A stretch of 64,000 bases of DNA from JAAGZL01 sp050291365 (GTDB taxonomy: Bacteria; Pseudomonadota; Gammaproteobacteria; Chromatiales; Chromatiaceae), in NCBI GenBank assembly GCA_050291365.1, contig JBNKJS010000012.1, positions 168,470 through 232,469 of the forward strand, written 5' to 3'. A program made the position numbers and the translations under genes. The notes under the pieces are model-generated. The model did no database searches. It was not told the DNA's origin and saw only the letters and a list, made by a program, of their open reading frames with translations. Shown one piece after another: positions 8,904 to 16,862 of the stretch (its first letter is position 1; each line of letters opens with the position of its first letter).

Positions 8904-9016
8904 AGCCATGACCGCCGGACATTGAGGTGTGGCCTGCAGAGGGCGATCTTGAACAAAGGTTCGGATTGTATCCGGGAAGTTATGCAACGGCGGTATTGCG
9001 GGAGATAGTGGCGTAG
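8904..9016 (+). pseudogene. Duplicated, damaged 3' end of truD
   Basis: Aligns with truD 8447-8584 nearly base for base: same GCCATGACCGCCGG start, then a 25-base deletion after ATTGAGGT, then WPAEGDLEQRFGLYPGSY and LREIVA before TAG. The deletion shifts the frame between the two parts. Substitutions are few (one L to Q; the last codons differ and are followed by a different stop). Too short to be a gene. It marks an old duplication or insertion at the 3' end of truD. Confidence 0.85.
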
Positions 9017-9051
9017 TGATTGCTGTTGCGTTCGAAAAATATCTGCTGGCG

Positions 9052-9279
9052 CTACTCAGAATCCAGGGTCAGCTCGACGAGCCTGTCCACCGTTGGTGTG
9101 ATGAAGTAAGTTGTAGGGAAAGCAATCCAAAAAGAGATAATCCAGGCATATAACCAAACACTCCATATATCCGCTACAAACCCTATGTTAATAACACTGA
9201 TAACTAGCGACATCACACAGGACATCAGCATCGACATAAAGAATGAAAAAACTATTCTATGGTGCTTGCGATGGATCAA
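9052..9279 (-). CDS. DUF2798 family small membrane protein
   Basis: A 75-residue protein with two transmembrane helices (about 8-33 and 40-62). The pattern SFFMSMLMSCVMSLVISVIN followed by a Trp-rich second helix and FPTTYFITPTVDRLV fits DUF2798, a family of unknown function. The start is TTG at 9279, backed by a good GAGGAG six to eight bases upstream; the next in-frame ATG would cut into the first helix. It sits alone, reversed, just after the truD remnant. No substrate or partner can be stated. Confidence 0.65.
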   Translation of the reverse strand: MIHRKHHRIVFSFFMSMLMSCVMSLVISVINIGFVADIWSVWLYAWIISFWIAFPTTYFITPTVDRLVELTLDSE

Positions 9280-9437
9280 AGGTGGCTCCTCGCTGCTGAA
9301 TACTTAAGCTGGGTAGAAAATGGTGGTCTGTTTTCCGTTAACTCTCACTACTACAATATATCAATATTGCCCAAACGCCACTAAGTATTAGTGCCGAAAA
9401 CCAGGGTCAGAGAAGAGTGGCACTTACTTAAGCCCAG

Positions 9438-9804
9438 AACCACCGTCATCCCAAAGCTAATAATCATCGTCATCACGGCGCATGCCGGATCGCCTAAGGC
9501 AACGGCGAAGCCAATCCAGGATGCCTGATAGTGACGATATACCTAAAACTCAAGGCATCAGAGTCATTTAAATAAACTTAGTTTGCGGCCTTCCAAGTAC
9601 ACCGCCATCTCGAATTAAGAACCATCGTAATAACCACCGTGATCCCTAAGATAATAACCACCGTCATCCCGGCGCATGCCGGATCGCCCAAGGCAACGGC
9701 GAAGCCAATCCAGGATGTTTGATAGTGGCGATATACCTAAAACTCAAGGCATCAAAGTCATTAAAATAAACTTAGTTTGCGGCCTTCCAAGTACACCGCC
9801 CTCT
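9438..9804. repeat. Two direct repeat copies with a 194-base period
   Basis: Copy 1 spans about 9438-9610 and copy 2 about 9632-9804. Both run from AACCACCGT through GGCGCATGCCGGATCGCC, AAGCCAATCCAGGATG, ATATACCTAAAACTCAAGG and GTTTGCGGCCTTCCAAGTACA (shown in parts), with about 10 differences. Inside each, GGCGCATGCCGGATC..CCAGGAT resembles the GTCAT-CCGGCGC-GCCGG elements at 41.3 and 45.1 kb. The rest of 9280-9437 has no gene. Confidence 0.85.
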
Positions 9805-9826
9805 TAAATTGTCACAGACTAAAAAA

Positions 9827-10192
9827 TCAATAAACCAAACTACTGTCCGCGCTAATCGCTACATCAACAAACGTAGCCGCACCCACCACAACAGCGCCCT
9901 TATGCAGATCCGTTTCGGGATTGATGCCGTATGTCTTAACGCAAGGTCCGCAGACCAGCATGTCACCTTCTGCTTCTATGTAGGCTTCCACTAGATCGGC
10001 AAAGGGTGGGAAATTGGGAGCGGCAATCTTATCAAGGTTTGCCTTGTCGGCCAGCTTAACGCCCTCGGCCTGAAAGCCCATTACCACCTCGACGTCCGAA
10101 GCCTGGGCGGCCGTAGCCATCACGAAAGGGATAAGCGCCAGCTCTGGGTCTTCAGGGCCGTGGGTGCACAAAATGAACATCTTCTTTGACAT
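9827..10192 (-). CDS. DsrE-like sulfur-relay family protein
   Basis: A 121-residue single-domain protein of the DsrE/TusD/YchN fold. It begins KKMFILCTHGPEDPELALIP, the first strand and loop, and has a conserved Cys pair in MLVCGPCVKTYGI (about 78-90), where family members carry the persulfide-binding Cys. Known relatives pass sulfane sulfur between carriers such as TusA, DsrC or rhodaneses, in the cytoplasm. ATG 10192 follows CCAGGAGATTTAA, a good ribosome site. No tusA, rhodanese or dsr genes are adjacent; the upstream gene on the strand is a cation efflux protein about 100 bases away. The exact partner is unknown. Confidence 0.75.
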   Translation of the reverse strand: MSKKMFILCTHGPEDPELALIPFVMATAAQASDVEVVMGFQAEGVKLADKANLDKIAAPNFPPFADLVEAYIEAEGDMLVCGPCVKTYGINPETDLHKGAVVVGAATFVDVAISADSSLVY

Positions 10193-10231
10193 TTAAATCT
10201 CCTGGAATAGTAGGATTGAAGTTTAAGAAAG

Positions 10232-10256
10232 TCTATGGGATTCATGGCTCCATAGG
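10232..10256. repeat. Small inverted repeats before the DsrE-like gene
   Basis: CTATGG and CCATAG (10232-10237 and 10249-10254) pair, and GGGTCAGACCC overlaps the right side. The GGGTC-GAC motif resembles the arms of the large inverted repeat at 49.5 kb. There is no T-run, so termination is doubtful; a regulatory or repeat-element role is possible. Confidence 0.35.
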
Positions 10257-10292
10257 GTCAGACCCCATGATTCCAAGTTCAGCTTTGATCTA

Positions 10293-10904
10293 TTAGGCGC
10301 ATTTGGCAGACTCCTGAGTTTCGTTGGCGTCCTGTAGTATCTTTATACCACCACGAATGACTACTGCCGATATTATGGTTCCAATAATTAAGTCTGGGTA
10401 ACGGCTGCCGATAATGGCGACAAACACACCAGATATAATAACCCCCAAATTTGCGATAACATCATTGGTTGAAAATATCCAGGATGCTCGCATGTGCACG
10501 CCACCATCTCTGTGCTTGGAGATGAGAACAAGACATATGATATTCGCCAACAGAGCAACCGCGCCAACAACTATGATTAGTGTGCTTTGGGGTTCGCTGC
10601 CAAATAGCAACCGCCTGAGTACCTCTAATAGTACGCCAAGCCCTAATATGATTTGAAGGTAGCCGCTCACTCTGGCTGCCTTAGCCTGTTTGATGATTCC
10701 TTTCCCAACAGCATATAGCGACAAACCGTAAACTGTTGCATCTGCCAGCATGTCGAGTGAATCCGCAATTAGCCCAGTTGATTGCGCGAGCCAGCCTAAC
10801 GTTAACTCAGCAACGAACATAAATGCATTTATATACAGAAGAACAATAAGAGTTTTTCTTTCCAAACTCTCTGCTTGCTCAGCTCCACAACTACAACCTG
10901 ACAT
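10293..10904 (-). CDS. Cation diffusion facilitator-like transporter, short form
   Basis: A 203-residue protein with about six hydrophobic helices and no cytoplasmic C-terminal domain. The cation-efflux signature is in helix 2, LIADSLDMLADATVYG, with D51 and D55 placed as metal ligands. In the later site, where zinc exporters have HxxxD, this protein has FSTNDVIANLGV, keeping Asp but not His, so the metal or coupling may differ. The N-terminus has Cys residues (SGCSCGAE). ATG 10904 is chosen because AGGAGAAAG precedes it; the longer frame starts upstream without one. It may be cotranscribed with the DsrE-like gene. Confidence 0.75.
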   Translation of the reverse strand: MSGCSCGAEQAESLERKTLIVLLYINAFMFVAELTLGWLAQSTGLIADSLDMLADATVYGLSLYAVGKGIIKQAKAARVSGYLQIILGLGVLLEVLRRLLFGSEPQSTLIIVVGAVALLANIICLVLISKHRDGGVHMRASWIFSTNDVIANLGVIISGVFVAIIGSRYPDLIIGTIISAVVIRGGIKILQDANETQESAKCA

Positions 10905-10956
10905 TCTTTCTCCTATCTCGATTGGGCACATAGATATAATAGTTCATGTTATTAGG

Positions 10957-11046
10957 TGTCGACCTCCGTCGCCAAGTCTTGGATTAGCCGAAGTCAGAGC
11001 CATAATTGTGAGTACATACCATCACAAACGGGATCGGAGGTCGACA
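10957..11046. repeat. 12-bp inverted repeat, 66-base spacing
   Basis: TGTCGACCTCCG (10957-10968) is matched exactly by CGGAGGTCGACA (11035-11046). Together with the next palindrome it fills the 240-base gap between the cation transporter and the downstream unknown gene. It could be the ends of a small non-autonomous element; no target duplication was found by eye. Confidence 0.55.
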
Positions 11047-11058
11047 TGTTTAACATTT

Positions 11059-11124
11059 CGCGTAAACGGGCGCCCAAAGCTGCAGAGCGAAGCGGCGTAG
11101 CTTTGGGCGATCCGAGTTTACGCG
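11059..11124. repeat. Long imperfect palindrome
   Basis: Two nested arm pairs: CGCGTAAAC (11059-11067) with GTTTACGCG (11116-11124), and GCCCAAAGCT (11072-11081) with AGCTTTGGGC (11099-11108). Loop of 17 bases. It would form a strong stem in RNA or DNA. No T-run follows, so it is more likely a mobile repeat or processing signal than a simple terminator. Confidence 0.7.
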
Positions 11125-11143
11125 ATTGTAATGCATTAATTAT

Positions 11144-11608
11144 TCAGTTTATTAACATGTAAATGATGCCGCCAATGCCTATCAGGAACAATAATATTAC
11201 AGCCCAAACATAGATGCCTATTTTTCTGAGAAGCAACCTCATTTCTCTATTTTTATTCTCAATATAGTCATCTGATACTGGAAAATTTACTAATTCAATT
11301 TCATGTTTTTGGTTGCCACCCAATGAAACCAAGGTTGAATAAAATATTTCACATAAGGCTGGAGCTGCTCCGGCATCGCCATAAATAGTGATATTGTTAT
11401 TTTTTCTACTGAACTCCAATACATCTTTTGGGTAGCCTTCGAAATATACTAAAAATTGGCCACCTAATTCCTGATTTTGAATTATCACTTTCTGTGAAGT
11501 ATTGCTTTCGATAAATTCAATTATCTCGTCGTTTTCAGGGATCCCAATCCCACTGTGAAAATCAATTGGTCTTATTTGATAACTCATACTGTCAAAGATG
11601 CATAACAT
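11144..11608 (-). CDS. Unrecognised protein with a C-terminal membrane anchor
   Basis: I do not recognise this 154-residue protein. About 125 hydrophilic residues with beta-rich stretches (KVIIQNQELGGQFLVYF, NITIYGDAG) are followed by a charged segment NKNREMRLLLRK and one hydrophobic helix (about 131-152, WAVILLFLIGIGGIIYMLI), suggesting a cytoplasmic domain anchored by its tail. Neither ATG 11608 nor the internal ATG 11587 has a good ribosome site. The base composition is clearly more AT-rich than that of the housekeeping genes, which suggests recent transfer. No neighbour points to a function. Confidence 0.5.
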   Translation of the reverse strand: MLCIFDSMSYQIRPIDFHSGIGIPENDEIIEFIESNTSQKVIIQNQELGGQFLVYFEGYPKDVLEFSRKNNNITIYGDAGAAPALCEIFYSTLVSLGGNQKHEIELVNFPVSDDYIENKNREMRLLLRKIGIYVWAVILLFLIGIGGIIYMLIN

Positions 11609-11776
11609 TTAAGTAGAAGGCAATTTTCCATCTATCCAGTAAATTTCCAATATTCAACGGGCAAATTACCTGTTATCACTCAATCTTGTTGGGTAAAAGG
11701 CAAGTTGCATGCTATTCCTCACTGAGTAAAAAAAGAAGTCTCAATAGAGTTACTGAGATGAACTATCTCAGTTGCA

Positions 11777-11959
11777 TTATTCTGTTTCTTCACCTTCATC
11801 CAGAAAGAGTTCCTTATAGTTATTTTGCTCCAGAAGCTTGATTCCATTATTAATGGATTCGGCTAGAAAACGCAAGGTTGATGGGACGTATGTTTCTAGG
11901 CAGGGTATTAACTCTTCAGTGGTTTTGATGTCGTTCTTATCGCCCGGAGGACCGGGCTC
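11777..11959 (-). pseudogene. Possible C-terminal gene fragment
   Basis: On the reverse strand a 60-codon frame without a start codon reads TTEELIPCLETYVPSTLRFL, then AESINNGIKLLEQNNYKELF and an acidic end before TAA. Composition looks protein-like and the frame begins directly inside a small CCCGG hairpin, as if an older gene had been cut by a repeat. Family unknown. The remaining parts of 11609-12036 show no gene. Confidence 0.3.
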
Positions 11960-12036
11960 CTACAGGTGCGGTTAAGTCGCGATGCGGTATAGCGTAATGT
12001 TTATTTTTGTCTTTTTGCGCTGATTCGCGTTTATTT

Positions 12037-12240
12037 GCCTACAGGGATGTAGGCAAGGAGCGATAGCACGACGCGGTAGCCTTTGCCTACAGGGATGTAG
12101 GCAAGGAGCGATAGCAGGACTGCATGGATGCAGGAGGTACGAGCCCATGGCAGGGATTGCTCCAGGCAATCCCCCTGCATTCCTCACGTCTGACCTCCAT
12201 GGACGGAGGGAATGCAACTGGATTGTATGGAACAATCCTA
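12037..12240. repeat. Array of short hairpins with shared loop sequence
   Basis: GCCTACA-GGGA-TGTAGGC occurs twice (12037-12069 and 12085-12117, 33-base units, period 48, both followed by AAGGAGCGATAGCA). Then come CTGCA-TGGA-TGCAG, GGATTGC-TCCA-GGCAATCC, CCTCC-ATGGAC-GGAGG and GGATTGT-ATGGA-ACAATCC. Each stem differs but loops are GGGA, TGGA, ATGGA or the complement TCCA. This looks like a repeat family whose stems vary with compensating changes. Confidence 0.7.
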
Positions 12241-12272
12241 GCCATGTGAGTCAGATGGGCGAAGGTAGAATA

Positions 12273-12422
12273 ATGCAGGAGCAATTATCGAGAGCAACGC
12301 ATGGAGCCGTTGCCGAGGACGCGGTAGCTTTAGCGGCTTGCTTTTTATCACAGCCAGAACATGACACCTATGCCCTAGAATCAATACACCAGGTTTTTCA
12401 GAAGTTGTTGCTTCGGCGGTAA
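12273..12422 (+). CDS. Possible small unknown protein
   Basis: A 49-codon frame, ATG after GAAGG with 7-base spacing, reads EDAVALAACFLSQPEHDTY and ends with IHQVFQKLLLRR, amphipathic in character. It lies 57 bases before the first TPR-sulfotransferase gene on the same strand. No family recognised; it may be a small leader gene or chance. Confidence 0.3.
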   Translation: MQEQLSRATHGAVAEDAVALAACFLSQPEHDTYALESIHQVFQKLLLRR

Positions 12423-12479
12423 GTGTTAAGATGGTAGGATGCGGCTTGAGCTATCTTTTAACCATTGATCTGAGTTGTT

Positions 12480-14624
12480 ATGGCCAAAAAACGTCGTCCT
12501 CCTTCTCGTAGTAACAATCCCAAGGCGTCGGGTTCTAATAATGTGCAGTTTGATCAACTGCTGCAACGCATCGCACAGCAGATTGATGCGGGGGAGTTGG
12601 CGCCGGCTGAAACCGCTCTAAACCAGATTCTTCAGCAGCAGCCACGCAATGGGTTTGCTCTGTACTTGATGGGGGTGCTGGCTCACCGTACCGGGCATGT
12701 TGAGCAGGCGTTGGAGTTGATTGAGAAGGCCATCAAGTCTCATCCGAAGGTAGCCCTGTTTCGTAACAGTATCACAGAGATGTATCGTCAGCTCGGTCGC
12801 CTGGATGATGCGATCGTCCACGGTAGAAAGGCAATACAGCTGGAATCTTCTAATGCCGTTGCCCACAGCAACCTTGGTATCATCTACTACAACCGCAAAG
12901 AGTATGATCAAGCCGTGCTCTGTCAACAGAACGCCCTCAAACTGGATCCTAATCTTCTGCAGGCATTAAATAATCTGGGATGCATCTATGGAGAGCGTGG
13001 GGAGAAAGAGAAGGCGATCACATATTTTCGCAAGGTGTTAGAGCTGGAGCCAGGATATCTGGGGGCGCGTAATAATCTGGGCGCAGTGCTGGCTAAATTG
13101 GAGCGTCCCAAAGAGGCCATTGTTGAGTTAAATGCGGTACTCCAGGCCAGCCCCGGTTATGCTGATGCCCACGCTAATCTTGGTGCAGCCATGCTGCTAC
13201 TTGAACAGTTGGAACAGGCCGAAGCGGCATACCGTAAAAACCTGGAGTTGCTGCCCGGCAATGTTACCGGTCTGATGGGACTAGCCCGCACACTCAAGGA
13301 ACAGGATCGCTTAAACGAAGCGCAGACGCTGGTGGATCAGATAGTTGCGGTTGTGCCTGATATGGCTGAGGTGCATAGTCTGCTGGGAGAGATCTATCTG
13401 TTGCGCGAATGCTATGGTGAGGCCGAAACTGCCTTCCACAACTCCATAGAGCTGAATTCGGGATTGGCCAGCGCTTATCTCGGGCTTGGTCAAGTACAAA
13501 CGGAACTAGGTCAGCTTGATGCGGCTTGTGCCAGTTTCGAACATGTCATGGCCATTGACCCTGGCAATATCATGCCACACATATTTATGGCCATGGTACG
13601 CAACCTTTCCCATGGCGATCCATCACTGGCGCGAATGGAGGCAGAAATGGAAAAGGCTGACCAGTTGATGCCGGCCAAAGCGCTGCCTCTACATTTCGCT
13701 CTCGGCAAGACCTATGATGGCCTGCAGGAGTACGATAAGGCCTTCTCTCACTTTGCTGCAGGGTGTCGGTTAAAACGCGCACAAGTCCAATATGATGCAG
13801 ATAACACGGAAAAGATATACGCCAGCATCATGACCTATCTCAGCCGCGAAAATATTGATCGTTTGCGTGGTGCAGGTGATCCTTCAGATATGCCTATCTT
13901 TATACTGGGCATGCCGCGATCAGGAACCACTTTGGTGGAGACCATCATAGCCAATCATCCTATGGTCTATGGAGCTGGTGAACTGCCAGATCTGCTGGAT
14001 ATTGTCGGGCGGCCTAATCCGGATGCCGAGCCACCTGGGTATCCCGGTTCTCTTAGTGATATTTCCCAGGATGATTTGAACTCCATGGGTGCCCGCTATG
14101 TGGAAGCTGTGCGCACCCATGCGGATTCAGTGCGTCACATCACGGATAAGAACCCTTTTAATTTTCTGGCGCTGGGCCTGATTCATCTGATTCTGCCCAA
14201 TGCCAAGATAGTTCACGTCAAGCGTAATCCACTGGATACCTGCCTTTCCGGCTTCACTCAACTGTTTAACGCCGATACCCAAGCGTATGGCTATGACCTT
14301 ACAGAAATAGGTGGTTATTACGTCAGCTACGCCCGGCTGATGGAGCATTGGCGCGAGGTGTTGCCTGAGAATACCTTCTACGAACTGCAGTACGAAGAGT
14401 TGGTTGCTGATAAGGAGGAGCAGATCAGGCGTCTGATTGATTACTGCGGTCTGGAGTGGAATGACGCCTGTCTGGAATCACACAAGAGCGGTAGAAGTGT
14501 TAAAACAGCCAGCATCACCCAGGTGCGCCAGCCGGTCTACACCTCGTCTGTGCAGCGCTGGCGTCACTATGAGAAATATCTGCAGCCTCTGATTGATGCC
14601 TTGGGGCCTTATGCCCCGAATTAG
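12480..14624 (+). CDS. TPR-repeat sulfotransferase (first copy)
   Basis: A 714-residue fusion. After a basic N-terminus, about ten TPR units run from residue 20 to 440 (SNLGIIYYNRKEYDQAVLCQ is a clear one). The C-terminal sulfotransferase domain has the PAPS 5'-phosphosulfate loop IFILGMPRSGTTLVETI near residue 471, the Glu of GAGELPDL, which aligns with the catalytic Glu of tyrosylprotein sulfotransferases, and the 3'-phosphate motif IVHVKRNPLDTCLSGF. It should move sulfate from PAPS to an acceptor, perhaps a protein bound by the TPR array; the acceptor is unknown. No signal peptide is seen. Its 3' end recurs at 16.9 kb. A paralogue faces it 13 bases away. Confidence 0.88.
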   Translation: MAKKRRPPSRSNNPKASGSNNVQFDQLLQRIAQQIDAGELAPAETALNQILQQQPRNGFALYLMGVLAHRTGHVEQALELIEKAIKSHPKVALFRNSITEMYRQLGRLDDAIVHGRKAIQLESSNAVAHSNLGIIYYNRKEYDQAVLCQQNALKLDPNLLQALNNLGCIYGERGEKEKAITYFRKVLELEPGYLGARNNLGAVLAKLERPKEAIVELNAVLQASPGYADAHANLGAAMLLLEQLEQAEAAYRKNLELLPGNVTGLMGLARTLKEQDRLNEAQTLVDQIVAVVPDMAEVHSLLGEIYLLRECYGEAETAFHNSIELNSGLASAYLGLGQVQTELGQLDAACASFEHVMAIDPGNIMPHIFMAMVRNLSHGDPSLARMEAEMEKADQLMPAKALPLHFALGKTYDGLQEYDKAFSHFAAGCRLKRAQVQYDADNTEKIYASIMTYLSRENIDRLRGAGDPSDMPIFILGMPRSGTTLVETIIANHPMVYGAGELPDLLDIVGRPNPDAEPPGYPGSLSDISQDDLNSMGARYVEAVRTHADSVRHITDKNPFNFLALGLIHLILPNAKIVHVKRNPLDTCLSGFTQLFNADTQAYGYDLTEIGGYYVSYARLMEHWREVLPENTFYELQYEELVADKEEQIRRLIDYCGLEWNDACLESHKSGRSVKTASITQVRQPVYTSSVQRWRHYEKYLQPLIDALGPYAPN

Positions 14625-14637
14625 GACCGTAGGTCCC

Positions 14638-16689
14638 CTATGATTTCAGTATATCTTCCAACTCTGTGAGCCGGTCGCCGTATTGTTTCGATAATCGCAC
14701 AGAACTGCTGTATATTGGCTGCCTTACCTGAACACTACTTGCAGTTTGTACGCTTCTTTCTGTCTTATGGAACCTAAGACAGGCTTCGTCCCAAGGCAGG
14801 CCGCAGTACTCAAGCAATCCTCGTGTTTGCCCTTGTTGATCAGTAATCAATTCCTCATAGTGGATGTCGTATATGAAGCCAGAAAAGATTTGTTGCCAAT
14901 GCTTCATTAGATCAATATATAGCTGGTAGTACTCACCAAGCTCTACTAAGTTATAGGCATATTTATGTGCATCGGCAAAATAGTTCTTATAGATAGATAG
15001 GCAGTTGTCCACAGGATCTCTGTTGCAGTGTATTATCTTTGCCTTTGGCAGCGCCGTCCTGATCAGCCCAATATAAAGGAAGTTATGTGGCATCTTATCC
15101 GTGATGAACTCTGCTTCCACTGAATGCTCACGCAGTTTTTTTATGTAATCGGCGCCAATCCTACTAAGCGCAGTTGCATCCAGATCTAACGAAAAGTCCG
15201 GAAAGGCTGAGCCTTTGGGGCATAAAGCATTAGCCAGTTCACCCATATAGTTTAACTCGCCTGCGCCGAAAACCTGTGGATGACTTGCAACTATTTGCTC
15301 TACCAGAGTTGTTCCTGAGCGTGGCATACCCAAGATGAATATCGGTGTTTTATCATCGTCACCCATACTATGGTGGGCTGAGAAAAAGTCTGCTGAGAAT
15401 GTCTCTTTAATTCGCGTGAAAAGTTCCTTGGTTTCAGATGTGGAGTAGTTATAGGTCTTGCGTTTAATCTGGTTTGCCTCAGTAATGAAGTCAAAGGATT
15501 TGTCGTAATCCTTCATATCTTCGTATGCCTTTCCCAAAGCAAAACAGAGGTGCATGCGTTGCTCATCCAGAATTGCGGCATCTCTATATAATCCTTCCAT
15601 TGTTTGGATGTCATCATCATATGCCGTGTGCAGTGTGGCAGATGAGAGGTGTCGGTAGGCCTCGGCGTAATCTGGTTTGATGGCAATGGCCTCGCGATAG
15701 TGCTCTATTGCCTCACTCAATATTCCAGAGTGTTCGAGAGCAACGCCTAGGTTTTTGTGCGCCTCGGCATAGGATGGGGTGATGGAAATAGCCATCCTGT
15801 AGCATGCAATAGCCTCTTCAACTAGCCCCTTTGCTTTAAGGGTGTTGCCTAGATTGTTCTGTGCCTCTGAATGGTTGGGGTTGGCTTTAATAACTTTTCG
15901 ATAACAGGCAATAGCCTCATCAAGCTGGGCTATGGCATTGAAGGCATTTCCAAGATTATTCTGTGCTTCAGCATATGTTGGCCTGAAGGAAAGGGATTTT
16001 TGGTAGTTTTCTATGGCTGCATTCCACTGGCCAAGATTAGCAAGCGCAATACCTAGTCCGTTGTAGGCCTCACAAAAAGACGGGTTAATATTGATTGCCT
16101 TTCTATAGCTAGTGATGGCTTTTTCATGCTCGCCAAGAGCCCGGAGAGCATTACCAAGATTGTTATGTGCTTCTGCATAGTTTGGCTTAAAAGCGATAGC
16201 CTTACGATAACAGGAAGCGGCTTCATCTGGACGTCCTAGATCACAGAGCGCATTTCCGTAATTATTGTGTGCTTCTGGGTAGTTTTGCTTTTGTGACAAA
16301 GCCTTTTGGTAGTTTTCAATAGCTTCTTCAGGGCGCCCCAGCTCCACCAGAGCAACCCCTATATTATTGTAGGCACCTAACAGCCTTGGATTAGACTTAA
16401 TTGCCTTAGCTATTAGTTGAACTGCCATCTGGTTGTTCCCGGTTTGGTTGGCAATCACACCTAGTAGGTTATTTGCGTCTGCATTATCGGGATCTGATGC
16501 CAGTATTTGCTGATACAATTCCGACGCAAGCTGAAGATTGCCGGATTGGTGGCTCTGTAACGCCTGTTGCAGCAGGGTTGAGTTTGTGTCGTTTGTAGTT
16601 GAGTTTCTTTTAGGGGTTCGCATACGCTGCCCGCCCCCCGGCTTCTTTGTCCGTTTATTTTTTGTTTTCTTGTTTCTTTTTGTGCTCAT
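14638..16689 (-). CDS. TPR-repeat sulfotransferase (second copy, convergent)
   Basis: About 683 residues with the same design: a Lys/Arg-rich N-terminus, about ten regular 34-residue TPR units (AEAHNNLGNALRALGEHEKA and similar), then sulfotransferase motifs IFILGMPRSGTTLVEQI, FGAGELNYMG and IIHCNRDPVDNCLSIY. The TPR units are more alike than in the first copy, suggesting recent internal expansion. The DNA is more AT-rich than the first copy, so the two are not a fresh duplication. ATG 16689 (STKRNKK) and ATG 16713 are both possible; neither has a close ribosome site. The 3' ends of the copies are 13 bases apart, with no clear terminator between them. Confidence 0.87.
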   Translation of the reverse strand: MSTKRNKKTKNKRTKKPGGGQRMRTPKRNSTTNDTNSTLLQQALQSHQSGNLQLASELYQQILASDPDNADANNLLGVIANQTGNNQMAVQLIAKAIKSNPRLLGAYNNIGVALVELGRPEEAIENYQKALSQKQNYPEAHNNYGNALCDLGRPDEAASCYRKAIAFKPNYAEAHNNLGNALRALGEHEKAITSYRKAININPSFCEAYNGLGIALANLGQWNAAIENYQKSLSFRPTYAEAQNNLGNAFNAIAQLDEAIACYRKVIKANPNHSEAQNNLGNTLKAKGLVEEAIACYRMAISITPSYAEAHKNLGVALEHSGILSEAIEHYREAIAIKPDYAEAYRHLSSATLHTAYDDDIQTMEGLYRDAAILDEQRMHLCFALGKAYEDMKDYDKSFDFITEANQIKRKTYNYSTSETKELFTRIKETFSADFFSAHHSMGDDDKTPIFILGMPRSGTTLVEQIVASHPQVFGAGELNYMGELANALCPKGSAFPDFSLDLDATALSRIGADYIKKLREHSVEAEFITDKMPHNFLYIGLIRTALPKAKIIHCNRDPVDNCLSIYKNYFADAHKYAYNLVELGEYYQLYIDLMKHWQQIFSGFIYDIHYEELITDQQGQTRGLLEYCGLPWDEACLRFHKTERSVQTASSVQVRQPIYSSSVRLSKQYGDRLTELEDILKS

Positions 16690-16812
16690 TGTCTGATTGC
16701 AAGTCCCTTTCATTTATTCGCCGATAATATTGCCAGTAGCAATCTTACGCGATAGCCACAAACAAAAGAAAGGGGGAGAAAAGGGTGTACGAAGAAATCA
16801 TGGTCAGATAGC

Positions 16813-16859
16813 AGTTGTTTCAAATATTAGAAACAACTTCTTTCTCACCAGTTTTTTTT
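16813..16859. terminator. 9-bp hairpin plus distant T-run
   Basis: AGTTGTTTC (16813-16821) pairs with GAAACAACT (16830-16838) around an 8-base loop; eight T follow at 16852-16859 after a 13-base gap. It stands directly before the sulfotransferase remnant. Could act as a terminator for transcripts entering from the left, or mark the end of the segment that carries the second copy. Confidence 0.4.
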
Positions 16860-16862
16860 CAG

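Noticed and set aside
12037..12117. CRISPR-like repeats
   Set aside because: Only two direct units with a 15-base gap and internal hairpins; no further spacers and no cas genes in the window.
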